Assembly: GCF_014201615.1 (NCBI RefSeq)
Contig: NZ_JACHEU010000003.1
Location: 186,001-250,000, forward strand
Origin: Aquamicrobium lusatiense
GTDB taxonomy: Bacteria; Pseudomonadota; Alphaproteobacteria; Rhizobiales; Rhizobiaceae
Direction of reading: 5' to 3'
DNA length: 64,000 bases
The notes below the pieces were generated by a model. The model worked only from the letters and a program-made list of their open reading frames with translations. It was not told the origin of the DNA and did no database searches. This document shows positions 34,536 through 43,776 of the stretch, piece by piece (the first letter of the stretch is position 1; the number at the start of each line of letters is the position of its first letter). The position numbers and the translations under genes were made by a program.

Positions 34536-35903
34536 TTATTCTGCTGCGGCGGGCGTGGCCTCCGTTCCCAGATAGGCTTCAAGTGAATCGTCGAGTGCGT
34601 CTTTCCACGGCGTGTGGTGCGGGGGCGCCATGGTGCCGGTGATGACGGAACGATAGGAGTTGTTGCGGAACTCCATGATGTTCTTCTTCTTGTGCTTCTT
34701 CCATTCGAAGAAGGCTTCGTTGGCCCCGTCGACGTCGAAACTCGGATAGTCGGTCTCGGCGATCAGTTCCTTGACGTATTCGCCCTGATAGCGGATCGCG
34801 TCGTAGTCGTCCTTGCCGGCATCTTCGGCGGCAACGCGCGCCTCGACATCGGCGATCATTTCGTCCTTGCTCGCGGGCAGGCCGATGCGCCCCAGCATGA
34901 CGTCGCGCGCCCACCAGGCCTGGGCATCGAACATGTTGAAGGTGAACCACTGGTCCTGCATGCCGATGTAGAACAGCGCCGGATTGTGGACATAGGCGAC
35001 GCCCTTGTAGAGATCGGCGGTGGCCAGCCGGTTGGCCGTCCTCAGGCGCAGATCGTCCGGCAGAAACGGGAAATGGTGCTTGTAGCCGGTGCACAGGATG
35101 ATGGTGTCGATGTGCTTCGTCGAACCGTCCCTGAAGGTTGCTGTGTTGATGTGCACCTTCTCCAGCAGCGGCTTTTCTTCCCAGTTGTCCGGCCAGTCGA
35201 ACCCCATCGGTTTGGTGCGGTAGCAGTTGGTGATGGATTTTGCGCCGTATTTCCAGCACTGCGAGCCGATGTCCTCGGCCGAATAGCTGGTGCCGATGAG
35301 CAGGATGTCCTTGCCGGCGAATTCGCGCGCGTCGCGGAAGTCATGGGCATGCAGGATGCGGCCGTTGAAGCGGTCGAAGCCGGGGAATTCGGGCACGTTC
35401 GGCGTCGAGAAATGGCCCGAGGCGACGACGACATTGTCGAATTCTTCCGAATAGCAATGGTCGTTCGGCAGGTCCTGAACCGTCACCGTGAATTTTCTGG
35501 TGTCCGGGTTCCACTCCACCAGACGCACTACGTTTTCGAAGCGGATCCAGTCGCGCACACCGGCTTTGTTCACGCGCCCTTCGATATAGTCGAACAGAAC
35601 CGCGCGCGGCGGATAGGATGCGATCTGCTTGCCGAAATGCTCCTCGAATGAATAGTCGGCAAACTCAAGCCCTTCCTTGGGGCCGTTCGACCAGAGGTAG
35701 CGGTACATGGAGCCGTGAACGGGTTCGCCATACTGGTCGAGGCCGGTGCGCCACGTGTAGTTCCACAGCCCGCCCCAGTTTGCCTGTTTCTCGAAACAGA
35801 CAATTTCCGGGATTTCAGCTCCGTTGCTCGCTGCCGATTGAAATGCCCGTAATTGTGCAAGGCCAGACGGCCCGGCGCCGATAACGGCGACCCTCCTGTT
35901 CAT
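34536..35903 (-). CDS. tmm: Trimethylamine monooxygenase (Tmm)
   Basis: 455 residues. FAD motif GAGPSG at residue 9, NADPH motif [13 protein letters not shown] near 200 and [17 protein letters not shown] near 300. The whole protein follows the Methylophaga bFMO/Tmm pattern that I know, including FQSA.., [23 protein letters not shown] and the C-terminal [17 protein letters not shown]. Tmm oxidises trimethylamine to TMAO with NADPH and O2 in the cytoplasm. ATG 35903 has GGGGAGGA upstream. First gene of the minus-strand operon with the Liv-type importer; divergent from tdm, whose product uses TMAO. Confidence 0.93.
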   Translation of the reverse strand: MNRRVAVIGAGPSGLAQLRAFQSAASNGAEIPEIVCFEKQANWGGLWNYTWRTGLDQYGEPVHGSMYRYLWSNGPKEGLEFADYSFEEHFGKQIASYPPRAVLFDYIEGRVNKAGVRDWIRFENVVRLVEWNPDTRKFTVTVQDLPNDHCYSEEFDNVVVASGHFSTPNVPEFPGFDRFNGRILHAHDFRDAREFAGKDILLIGTSYSAEDIGSQCWKYGAKSITNCYRTKPMGFDWPDNWEEKPLLEKVHINTATFRDGSTKHIDTIILCTGYKHHFPFLPDDLRLRTANRLATADLYKGVAYVHNPALFYIGMQDQWFTFNMFDAQAWWARDVMLGRIGLPASKDEMIADVEARVAAEDAGKDDYDAIRYQGEYVKELIAETDYPSFDVDGANEAFFEWKKHKKKNIMEFRNNSYRSVITGTMAPPHHTPWKDALDDSLEAYLGTEATPAAAE

Positions 35904-36109
35904 TCGCGTCCTCCCCATATTGTTTTCTTGGACGAAAATTATTTCACCATCAGTATGGTATTTGGTTTCATCCTGCTGTCAATGCATTGTGTGACATTCG
36001 TTTATTCCTGGCAGGAAAAGCGGCAGCCGCAAACGTTCCGGACTTGCCATGCAGTTCCGTGTGGATTATTCTTCTGATTTAATAAAGTTGACAAGCAAGA
36101 AAATTCGCT
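35904..36109. promoter_or_regulatory. Divergent tmm/tdm promoter region with TTCCTG-G-CAGGAA palindrome
   Basis: AT-rich by local standards. Contains TTCCTGGCAGGAA at 36005-36017 (perfect arms, one central base), TTTTC-N6-GAAAA at about 35923-35938, and TGTCA...TGACA at about 35979-35998. These are candidate sites for a regulator acting on both genes; none is a motif I can name. Confidence 0.5.
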
Positions 36110-36120
36110 GGGAGGCAAAC

Positions 36121-38493
36121 TTGCAGGAAACAGTCTATCCGGACGTCGTTCCGGGTCCGCCTCGTCCGAGCGGAATCCGGCTTCCTTCTGGCCTTGCGCT
36201 TCCTGCCGGCACCGAGCGATACGAGGTGCGGGGCGCCGGCGCGATTTTCGTGTCCGTGGAGGCAGGAGATGTCGTCACGGTGCGCGATATGGAAGGCGGG
36301 CAGGCCTGCGAGCTGGTCGCCGCCGATGCCTCGGGCCGCACCGATGCCTCCATTCTGGGCGTGAAGTCCAACTCCAATGCCTCAGGTCTTCAGGCTCTGC
36401 TCTCCGGCGACAATGAAAGCCTGAACGCCTTCCGCGCCGGCCTTGCCCGCCGCAGGATCGATCTCGCTCATGCCGATGCCGTGCGGGTGTTCGGCAATGA
36501 CAGCCCGGCCGGCGACGAAGAGGCCTTCACCATTACCCGTGACGGCAGCCTTGTGGTTGCGGCCCCCGGCGGGCCGATGGCCATCGACGGCCATGACACG
36601 GTCACGCCCATTCAGGTTATGGTGCGCCGCGCGCGCGTGCAGAAAAAGGTCAAGGGTGCCGAACTGCCCGAGCCGCTGGCCGATCCGGTGCTTGATCTGA
36701 GGGTAAAATCGGCCACCGCGCAGTCCTTCTTCGTGCGCGCCGGCGAGTTCATCCAGATCATCGATGTCGACGGGCGCCAGTGCACCGACTTCCAGTGCTT
36801 TTCGGCGCGCAAGCTCGACAAGGGCATCGACAATCCCCTCGACGTCACCGCCACCCGCTCGGTGCTCGGCCATGCCTATGCCATGCCCGGCCTGCACGCC
36901 AAATATTACGATCAGGACTTTGAGCCGCTGGTGGAAGTGGTGCAGGACACCTGCGGCCGCCACGATGCCTTCGCGCTGGCCTGCTATGCCAAATATTACG
37001 ACGACATCGGCTATCCCGGCCATGCCAACTGCTCGGAGAACTTCAACCGGGCGCTGGCCGACAAGGGCGTTCGCCCCCGCGCCGGCTGGATGGCGGCGAA
37101 CTTCTTCTTCAACACCGGCGTCGATGCCCATGGGGTGATGTTCTCCGACGAGCCGTGGTCGCGGCCCGGCGACTATGTGCTGCTGCGCGCGCTGACCGAC
37201 ATCGTGTGCGTGTCGTCGGCCTGTCCTGACGATACCTCGCCGGCCAATGGCTGGAACCTCTCCGACATTCATGTGCGCACCTATTCCGACAAGAACAGGT
37301 TCTCACGTGCCATCGCCCGCCGCGTAACTCCGGATTCCGAGCCGAAAATGACAACAGAAACTGCCTTCCATTCGCGCTTTGCCCAGCACACCCGCAATTT
37401 CGTGGAATACAAGGGCTACTGGCTCGCCAACTCCTTCGCCAGGGAAGGGCCGATCGAGGAATACTGGGCCTGCCGCCAGAAGGCGGTGATCATGGACCTC
37501 TCGGCGTTGCGCAAGTTCGAGGTGACCGGCCCGGATGCCGAAGCGCTGCTGCAATACACGCTCACCCGCGACGTCAAGAAGCTCGGCGTCGGACAGGTGG
37601 TCTACACCGCCATGTGCTACGAGCATGGCGGCATGATCGACGACGGCACGCTGCTGCGTCTGGGGCTCGACAATTTCCGCTGGATCGGCGGCGACGATTA
37701 CTCGGGCGTTTGGCTGCGCGAGGTTGCCGAGAAACTCGGGCTGAAGGTGATGGTGCGCTCGTCGACCGACCAGATGCACAACGTCGCCGTGCAGGGCCCC
37801 AACAGCCGCGCCATCCTGAAAGAGGTGATCTGGACGCCGCCGCACCAGCCGAAGCTCGAAGAGGTTGAGTGGTTCCGTTTCACCATCGGCCGCATCGGGG
37901 GCGAGAACGGTCCGCCGGTCGTGGTGTCGCGCACCGGCTATACGGGCGAGCTTGGCTATGAGGTGTGGTGCCATCCGCGCGATGCCGGTGCCGTGTTCGA
38001 TGCGGTCTGGGAGGCGGGCCAGCCGCACGGCCTGAAGCCGATGGGCCTGCTGGCGCTCGACATGCTGCGCATCGAAGCCGGCCTGATCTTCGCCGGCTAC
38101 GAGTTCTCCGACCAGACCGATCCGTTCGAGGCGGGCATCGGCTTCACCGTGCCGCTCAAGTCGAAGACCGACGACTTCATCGGCCGCGAGGCGCTGATCC
38201 GGCGCAAGGATCATCCGGTGCGCAAGCTGGTCGGCCTCGACATCGACAGCAATGTTGCCGTCGGCCATGGCGACTGCATCCATATCGGCCGTGCCCAGAT
38301 CGGCGAGGTCACCTCTTCGACGCGTTCGCCGCTTCTGAAGAAGAACATCGCGCTGGCACGGGTGGACGCCACCCACGCCGCCGTCGGCACCGAGGTCGAG
38401 ATCGGCAAGCTCGACGGACACCAGAAGCGCCTGCCCGCGACAATTGTCGCATTCGCGCATTACGATCCGAAGAAGGAAAGGCCAAGGTCCTGA
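36121..38493 (+). CDS. tdm: Trimethylamine N-oxide demethylase (Tdm; DUF1989 + GcvT-like)
   Basis: 790 residues. Residues 1 to about 400 are a DUF1989 domain with candidate zinc ligands and active residues in RQCTDFQ (Cys221), DTCGRHD (Cys278, His281) and SSACPDD (Cys368). Residues 410-790 are a GcvT/aminomethyltransferase-like folate-binding domain (CYEHGGMIDDGTLLRL, SRTGYTGELGYEVW). This fusion is the hallmark of TMAO demethylase, which splits TMAO to dimethylamine and formaldehyde, with folate catching the C1 unit. TTG 36121 is the preferred start because GGGAGG lies five bases before it; the frame is open upstream to 36049 without a site. Followed by folate genes. Confidence 0.9.
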   Translation: MQETVYPDVVPGPPRPSGIRLPSGLALPAGTERYEVRGAGAIFVSVEAGDVVTVRDMEGGQACELVAADASGRTDASILGVKSNSNASGLQALLSGDNESLNAFRAGLARRRIDLAHADAVRVFGNDSPAGDEEAFTITRDGSLVVAAPGGPMAIDGHDTVTPIQVMVRRARVQKKVKGAELPEPLADPVLDLRVKSATAQSFFVRAGEFIQIIDVDGRQCTDFQCFSARKLDKGIDNPLDVTATRSVLGHAYAMPGLHAKYYDQDFEPLVEVVQDTCGRHDAFALACYAKYYDDIGYPGHANCSENFNRALADKGVRPRAGWMAANFFFNTGVDAHGVMFSDEPWSRPGDYVLLRALTDIVCVSSACPDDTSPANGWNLSDIHVRTYSDKNRFSRAIARRVTPDSEPKMTTETAFHSRFAQHTRNFVEYKGYWLANSFAREGPIEEYWACRQKAVIMDLSALRKFEVTGPDAEALLQYTLTRDVKKLGVGQVVYTAMCYEHGGMIDDGTLLRLGLDNFRWIGGDDYSGVWLREVAEKLGLKVMVRSSTDQMHNVAVQGPNSRAILKEVIWTPPHQPKLEEVEWFRFTIGRIGGENGPPVVVSRTGYTGELGYEVWCHPRDAGAVFDAVWEAGQPHGLKPMGLLALDMLRIEAGLIFAGYEFSDQTDPFEAGIGFTVPLKSKTDDFIGREALIRRKDHPVRKLVGLDIDSNVAVGHGDCIHIGRAQIGEVTSSTRSPLLKKNIALARVDATHAAVGTEVEIGKLDGHQKRLPATIVAFAHYDPKKERPRS

Positions 38494-38561
38494 GCTAAGG
38501 CATGCCGCCCGAAAGTAGGTACATGTTTCGGGCAAACGACATGCGTGAATACAAGAGCTTA

Positions 38562-38598
38562 AAGCGTAGCGAGCGATCTGAAGGATCGCGACACGCTT
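38562..38598. repeat. Palindromic intergenic element of a second type
   Basis: Outer stem AAGCGT/ACGCTT and inner stem GCGATC-TGAAG-GATCGC in the 150-base gap between tdm and the cyclo-ligase. Resembles small dispersed palindromes of Rhizobiales genomes; may form an RNA hairpin in a tdm readthrough transcript. Confidence 0.45.
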
Positions 38599-38642
38599 CA
38601 GGGCCTGAACCGAAAGTCAGGGAGAAGGCGTGAGGAGAGGCG

Positions 38643-39254
38643 ATGGCTGGAGAGGGCTCCAATCCGACACCAGACCGGCCTGACGGGCCACCGCCGGAAC
38701 TTTCCAGGGAAGTTTCGCAGTGGCGCGTGGCGGAGCGCAAGCGTCTGATCGATCAGCGCCTCGCCATGAGCGCGGACGAACGCACCGCCAGAACCCGAAC
38801 GATCGCCGAAGGGCTCGATCGTCTGATCGGCGCTCCGCAGGGGCGCATCGTCTCGCTCTACTGGCCGTTCCGGGGCGAACCGGATCTGCGCCAATGGTCT
38901 GAGAAGGTCATTGCCGCAGGCGGCCGGATCGCGCTGCCGGTGGTGATCGCAAAGGCGCAGCCACTGGAATTCCGGCTATGGGCGCCCGGCGAGCCGCTGG
39001 AGCGCGGGGTGTGGAACATTCTGGTTCCGTCCGGCGGGCGGGTGGTGGAGCCGGATATCGTCGTCTCCCCGGTCGTCGGCTTCGACAGCGCCAATTACCG
39101 GCTCGGCTATGGCGGCGGGTTCTACGACCGCACCCTTGCGGCGATGCGCAAGCGGCCCCTCAAGCTCGGGGTCGGCTATGCCGGCGCAAGACTTGCGACC
39201 ATCCATCCGCATTCCCTGGACATTCCCATGGATGCAATCGTGACAGATGAATGA
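38643..39254 (+). CDS. 5-formyltetrahydrofolate cyclo-ligase
   Basis: 203 residues. The C-terminal YGGGFYDRTL motif binds ATP/folate and is diagnostic; SLYWPFRGEPDL and DIVVSPVVGFD are also family features. The enzyme turns 5-formyl-THF into 5,10-methenyl-THF using ATP. GAGGAGAGGC precedes the ATG. Placed between tdm and folB, it supports the C1-folate flux created by TMAO demethylation, while also being a general housekeeping enzyme. Confidence 0.9.
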   Translation: MAGEGSNPTPDRPDGPPPELSREVSQWRVAERKRLIDQRLAMSADERTARTRTIAEGLDRLIGAPQGRIVSLYWPFRGEPDLRQWSEKVIAAGGRIALPVVIAKAQPLEFRLWAPGEPLERGVWNILVPSGGRVVEPDIVVSPVVGFDSANYRLGYGGGFYDRTLAAMRKRPLKLGVGYAGARLATIHPHSLDIPMDAIVTDE

Positions 39255-39729
39255 GGCTCCCATGAGCACTGACGAACTGCTTCTCGACCCCGCCATTGCC
39301 GGCACCTCCGCTCCCGGAGGACGGATTTTCCGCCGCAACACCACCGGCACGACCTACAGGATCACGATGAAGAACTGCGCGTTCTTCGCAAGGCACGGCC
39401 TGCTCGATGAGGAAGAGCGGCTCGGCCAGCGCTTCTATGTCGATGCCGAGCTCGATGTGCGGCCCTCCGTGGGGATCGAGGAGGATTGCATCGAAGCGAC
39501 CGTGGATTATGGGCTGGCTTTCGCGGAGATCGAAAAAATCGTCACCGGCCGCCGCCGCTTCCTCATCGAAACGCTGGCCCTCGACATCAGCCGCACCCTT
39601 TGCGAGGTGTTCCCGCAGATCATGCGCGCCCGCATCACGGTGCGCAAACCAAATGCTCCGGTGCGGGGCGTGCTCGATCATGTCGAGGTCACGATCGTCT
39701 GGCCGCAGGGTCCGGCCGCCGGTCTTTGA
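39247..39729 (+). CDS. folB: Dihydroneopterin aldolase
   Basis: 160 residues; core about 38-155 with RITMKNCAFFARHGLLDEEERLGQRFYVDAELD, VDYGLAFAEIEKIV and RRRFLIETLALDIS, the FolB pattern. It makes the 6-hydroxymethyl pterin used in folate synthesis. The first 35 residues are an extra N-terminal extension. The start overlaps the cyclo-ligase end by eight bases; ATG 39262 is an alternative. Folate supply next to tdm fits demand for THF as C1 acceptor (inference). Confidence 0.88.
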   Translation: MNEAPMSTDELLLDPAIAGTSAPGGRIFRRNTTGTTYRITMKNCAFFARHGLLDEEERLGQRFYVDAELDVRPSVGIEEDCIEATVDYGLAFAEIEKIVTGRRRFLIETLALDISRTLCEVFPQIMRARITVRKPNAPVRGVLDHVEVTIVWPQGPAAGL

Positions 39730-39774
39730 AGCGCGTCACTGTGTGACCGGATAAAAATATAGCGATGCATTTTC

Positions 39775-39803
39775 AATAAGATGACAGAAAGTGTCATCTT
39801 ATT
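39775..39803. promoter_or_regulatory. Inverted repeat AATAAGATGACA with TGA-N9-TCA core
   Basis: Perfect 12-bp arms around GAAAG, flanked by TTTTC and GAAAA. It ends the folate genes and precedes the TonB receptor, so it could be a terminator or an operator. Its core (39782-39796) fits the spacing TGA-N9-TCA of RirA iron boxes, though the centre is less AT-rich than usual. Confidence 0.45.
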
Positions 39804-39928
39804 TGAAAAAGCCGGTGCAGAACCGCCGCCCCCGTTTCGTCCTTGATGTGAGGGCCAGCCAAGATCACATCACAAAGCGCCAGCCACGCCCTCCTCGTTT
39901 TCAGGATTGCAAGACAGGCGGATGGGGC

Positions 39929-42658
39929 ATGCGCGAAGCGGCGGTTACGGCGGACGGAGTTTCTTTTTCACGATTTCTGATGAGGGCAGCCCTGCTGGGC
40001 TCCATTGCCCTGACGACGGTGACCGGGACCGGGCCGGTCACGGCTGCGCACGCGCAGGGCACGCAAACCCTGTCGCTGAACATCCGCGCCCAGAATCTGG
40101 GTTCGGCCCTGACCGCCTTTGCCGACAAGGCCGGGATCCGGCTTCTGTTTCCCTCGCAGCTTGTGGCCGGCAAGACGAGCCCTGCCCTTTCCGGCACCTT
40201 CAGCCGCGAACAGGCGCTGTCGCAGCTGCTGGCCGGCAGCGGCCTCGTCTATCAGTTCACCGACGCCGGCACGGTCACCATCTCCGATCCCGCTTCGGCA
40301 TCGCGTGCGCCGCTCGATGCCAGCGGCGCGGTGGTTCTTGGAACCATCAATGTGAGCGGCTTGCAAAACGCCAGCCCGGCCGATGCGCCTTTCAGCACGC
40401 CGGCGCCTACGGCCTACATCAGCGGCGAGCGCATCGAGCGCTTCCGGGGAACCACCCCGTCCGACATGTTCACCGGCACTCCGGGCGTCCTGTCGGGCGA
40501 GGCGCGCAATGGCAGCGCCATAGATGTCAACATAAGAGGCATGCAGGGAATGGGGCGGGTGCCGGTCAGCGTCGATGGCAGCCTTTCCTCGGCAACCGTA
40601 TATCAGGGCTATCAGGGCGTCGGTAACCGCTCCTATATCGATCCGGACCTGATCGGCGGGATCAGCATCCAGAAAGGGCCGGGCACCGGCGCCTATGGCG
40701 GCATTGCCGGTTCCGTCAGCATGGAAACGCTCAATGCCTCCGACATTCTTCTGGATGGCCGCAATTATGGCGTGCGCCTGAAAGGCGGCTTTGGCAGCAA
40801 CAGTTCCGGCGTACCGGCACTGAACACGGTAGGCGGGATGTTCTTTTCGCGGTCGAAGCCCGGAAGCGTTCTGGGGCCTGCCGATATGGGGCGACCGGCC
40901 CTGCTGGAGCCGACACGCGGCTTTGGCAGCATCGCCGGCGCGGCGCGCGGAGAAGGCTATGAATTCGTCGCGGCCTATGCCGGACGGCGCAACGGCAATT
41001 ATCATGCCGGCCGAAACGGCCCCTCCGCCGCGAGTTCGGAGGATGTCGGCCCCCGCTCCGTCTGCCGGGATTTCGGCGGCGGTTTTCTGTCCTGCACGAA
41101 CTATCCAAGCTATTACGAGAACACCGGCGTTTCGCTCTACCGGGGTGGCGAGAAGGTGCTCAACACCTCCAGCGACACCGATTCATGGCTGTTGAAGGCA
41201 AAGCTCGATCTGCTTGAAGATCATTCCCTGGAATTGTCCCACACGGGATTCCGGAGCGATCACGGCGATATCCGCGCCTCCATCCTCTCCAGCCTGACGG
41301 CCGTGCAGGCCACGCAGCGCTGGACCTCCACCGCGGCCGTGGACCGCTATTCGGCCCGGCATCGCTGGAACCCGGATGACAACGATCTGGTGGACCTGCG
41401 CTCGGGCCTGTGGCTGACCTCGCTCGATATCCGCAATCCCACCTCTGCCAGCAGCCGGACGGTGATCCAGATGGGGTTGCCCGATCCGCTCAGGACACGC
41501 GTTCTCGTCGGCACCGATACGCGGCAGTGGGGAGCCGATGTCTCCAACACCTCGCGATTTGGAACGGCTTTAGGAGACATATCGCTGAACTATGGGCTGT
41601 CCTATCTTCACGAAGACACCAGACCCACGGAACTCAGCCGCTTGCTGGAGGAGTTCCTGCCGCCCAACGGCGTGCGCCACGAATGGCAGGGCTTCATGAA
41701 CGCAAACTGGAAGCCGCTGGACTGGCTGACCATCGACGGCAGCCTGCGCTATCAGGATTTCTCGGCGCGCGATCGCAGCACGAAGGAAGACAGCGTTGCC
41801 AATTCCTTCGCCGGGCAGCAGCGGGGAAGAAGCGCCAGCGGCATCAGCCCGACCCTCGGCGTTTCGGTCGAGCCTGTCGAGGGCCTCCAGCTTTTCGCCC
41901 GCTATTCGGAAGCGCTGCGCATGCCGGCGCTGGCGGAATCATCGGCTCTGGCTGCGACCTACGTCGCCCCCGGTGTGCGGCCGGAGCGTGCCCACAACTG
42001 GGATGTCGGCGTCAATTATCAGGCCGGCGACGTGTTGTTTGCCGACGACGATCTGAAGCTGAAACTGGGCTGGTTTCACAATGACGTCGACGACTATATC
42101 GCCCGGCGCATCGTCAATGTGACCACGAGTTTCGGCACCAGTTATGACGGGCCGGCGGTGGGCAATATCGCCCGGGCAAAGTTCGAGGGCATCGAGTTCT
42201 CCGGGCACTATGCGCTCGGGGGCCTGAAGCTCGAACTGGGCGCTTCCTATTACACCGACATGGCGTTCTGCCCGGAATCGGGAGCCTGCCAGAGGAGTTC
42301 GCTGTATGGCGACTATGCAACCAACCATGTACCGCCGAAATACACGACCTCGCTGACGGCATCGCATAAATTCCTCGACGATGCGCTGACGCTGGGGGCA
42401 CGGGCGACGCATGTGGGCCCGCGCACCATCAAGGCGGATCAGCCGACGGTGCAGGGTGCTTCACCCTTCATCGTGCCGGTGGACTGGCGGCCCTATGTGC
42501 TGGTCGATGTTTTCGCCTCCTATGAATTCAGCGAAAGCCTGAAGGCCGATTTCAGGATCGACAATGTGGGAGACGTTCACTACGTGGACCCGCTGGGGCT
42601 GGCCAATATTCCGGGGCCGGGCCGCACCTTCTGGGCCTCGCTGAGCGCCAAATTCTGA
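39929..42658 (+). CDS. TonB-dependent outer-membrane receptor with N-terminal STN domain
   Basis: 909 residues from ATG 39929. Signal peptide (FLMRAALLGSIALTTVTGTGPVTAAHAQG), STN secretin/TonB short domain about 46-120 (LSLNIRAQNLGSALTAFADKAGIRLLF), TonB-box-like TINVSG near 137, plug with NIRGMQGMGRVPVSVDG, and a barrel ending in a terminal Phe (ASLSAKF). STN receptors usually signal through a FecR/FecI pair, absent here. Ligand may be a ferric siderophore or heme. A GTG at 39791 keeps the frame open but lies inside an inverted repeat and gives no signal peptide. Confidence 0.88.
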   Translation: MREAAVTADGVSFSRFLMRAALLGSIALTTVTGTGPVTAAHAQGTQTLSLNIRAQNLGSALTAFADKAGIRLLFPSQLVAGKTSPALSGTFSREQALSQLLAGSGLVYQFTDAGTVTISDPASASRAPLDASGAVVLGTINVSGLQNASPADAPFSTPAPTAYISGERIERFRGTTPSDMFTGTPGVLSGEARNGSAIDVNIRGMQGMGRVPVSVDGSLSSATVYQGYQGVGNRSYIDPDLIGGISIQKGPGTGAYGGIAGSVSMETLNASDILLDGRNYGVRLKGGFGSNSSGVPALNTVGGMFFSRSKPGSVLGPADMGRPALLEPTRGFGSIAGAARGEGYEFVAAYAGRRNGNYHAGRNGPSAASSEDVGPRSVCRDFGGGFLSCTNYPSYYENTGVSLYRGGEKVLNTSSDTDSWLLKAKLDLLEDHSLELSHTGFRSDHGDIRASILSSLTAVQATQRWTSTAAVDRYSARHRWNPDDNDLVDLRSGLWLTSLDIRNPTSASSRTVIQMGLPDPLRTRVLVGTDTRQWGADVSNTSRFGTALGDISLNYGLSYLHEDTRPTELSRLLEEFLPPNGVRHEWQGFMNANWKPLDWLTIDGSLRYQDFSARDRSTKEDSVANSFAGQQRGRSASGISPTLGVSVEPVEGLQLFARYSEALRMPALAESSALAATYVAPGVRPERAHNWDVGVNYQAGDVLFADDDLKLKLGWFHNDVDDYIARRIVNVTTSFGTSYDGPAVGNIARAKFEGIEFSGHYALGGLKLELGASYYTDMAFCPESGACQRSSLYGDYATNHVPPKYTTSLTASHKFLDDALTLGARATHVGPRTIKADQPTVQGASPFIVPVDWRPYVLVDVFASYEFSESLKADFRIDNVGDVHYVDPLGLANIPGPGRTFWASLSAKF

Positions 42659-42795
42659 CAGGCTTGGCCGGGACAGGTGACTCCGGGCCTGTTGAAGATT
42701 GCCCGGGACGCTGCCATTTTCGACCGTCAGGTGGTTGACGCTGCGGGATAAGCAGCGTTTGTGCCTGTCTGGCGCGATCAGGATGGCAGCAGGGA

Positions 42796-43638
42796 ATGAT
42801 GACGCAGGCGCGGATTGCGGGCTCACCGCCGCGGGTGGACACGGGGGTGGACAAGGGGGCTGACACTGGGTCGGAGAACGGGGCGGATGTTTCCACCCCG
42901 GCCCTGTTGCCAGAAATGCAATATGATCAGGCGCTTGCGCATGAGCGGTCCATGCTGGCGGCGGCGGATGGCAGCCCCGGCATGGTCTGGTCGCTGTGGC
43001 AGACCGGAACCTGCATCGTCGTGCCGCGCAGCCATACGGTGCGTCCCGGCTTCGGGGAAGCCGTCGCCGCCTCCGCCGCGCGCGGCTTTCCCGTTCATGT
43101 GCGCGATACCGGCGGCGGGGCCGTGGTTCAGGGTGCTGGCGTGGTCAACCTGTCCATGGTGTTTTCGATCGGGCCGCAGGTGCGCGAACGCATCGGAACC
43201 AGCTATCGGGTGCTGTGCGAGCCGGTCATGGCCATGCTGCGCGCAAGGGGCATCGAGGGCGCGTTCCGCTCCATCCCCGGCACCATGTGCGACGGCATCT
43301 ACAACATCGTCGTCGGCACCCGCAAGCTCGCCGGAACGGCGCAGCGCTGGCGCAATCTGGGGCGCGGGCGGCCGGGCGAACATGCGGTTCTCGCCCATAT
43401 GGCGCTGTTTTCCGATCTCGATCATGTCACTGCCGCAGCCGCGATCAACGCGCTCTATGCCGATATCGGCATCGACAGCGGGATCGAGGCCCCGACCCAC
43501 ATCAACTGGGCCGAGATCGAAACCCGGCCCGGCAAGGCGGTGGCGGTTGCCCTGGCCGAAGAGCTCAACCGCGCCTGCCGGGCGATCGATCTGGAAGCGC
43601 TGCTTGACCGCCTCGCGAAAGCGCACGCCGCCGACTGA
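42796..43638 (+). CDS. Lipoate-protein ligase A / octanoyltransferase family protein
   Basis: 280 residues of the BPL/LplA fold. HVRDTGGGAVVQGAGVVNLSMV near 95 corresponds to the RRxxGGGxVxH motif in altered form, and TRKLAGTAQRW near 178 holds the catalytic lysine. Attaches lipoate or octanoate to carrier proteins such as GcvH or E2 subunits. The first 35 residues are a low-complexity Asp/Gly/Thr-rich extension. No lipoyl enzyme is adjacent; a link to glycine-cleavage-type C1 metabolism is possible but unproven. Confidence 0.75.
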   Translation: MMTQARIAGSPPRVDTGVDKGADTGSENGADVSTPALLPEMQYDQALAHERSMLAAADGSPGMVWSLWQTGTCIVVPRSHTVRPGFGEAVAASAARGFPVHVRDTGGGAVVQGAGVVNLSMVFSIGPQVRERIGTSYRVLCEPVMAMLRARGIEGAFRSIPGTMCDGIYNIVVGTRKLAGTAQRWRNLGRGRPGEHAVLAHMALFSDLDHVTAAAAINALYADIGIDSGIEAPTHINWAEIETRPGKAVAVALAEELNRACRAIDLEALLDRLAKAHAAD

Positions 43639-43776
43639 ACGCACATTCCGGGACCGAACAACCTCCCGGCCGATGCTGGCGGGACAAGGACCTGTCGGTG
43701 GCCGCGCGGTTGCGATCATGATAGGGACGAACGCAGGAATCGTCGAAAGCCAGTTACTGATAAGAAAGACGTCAAA

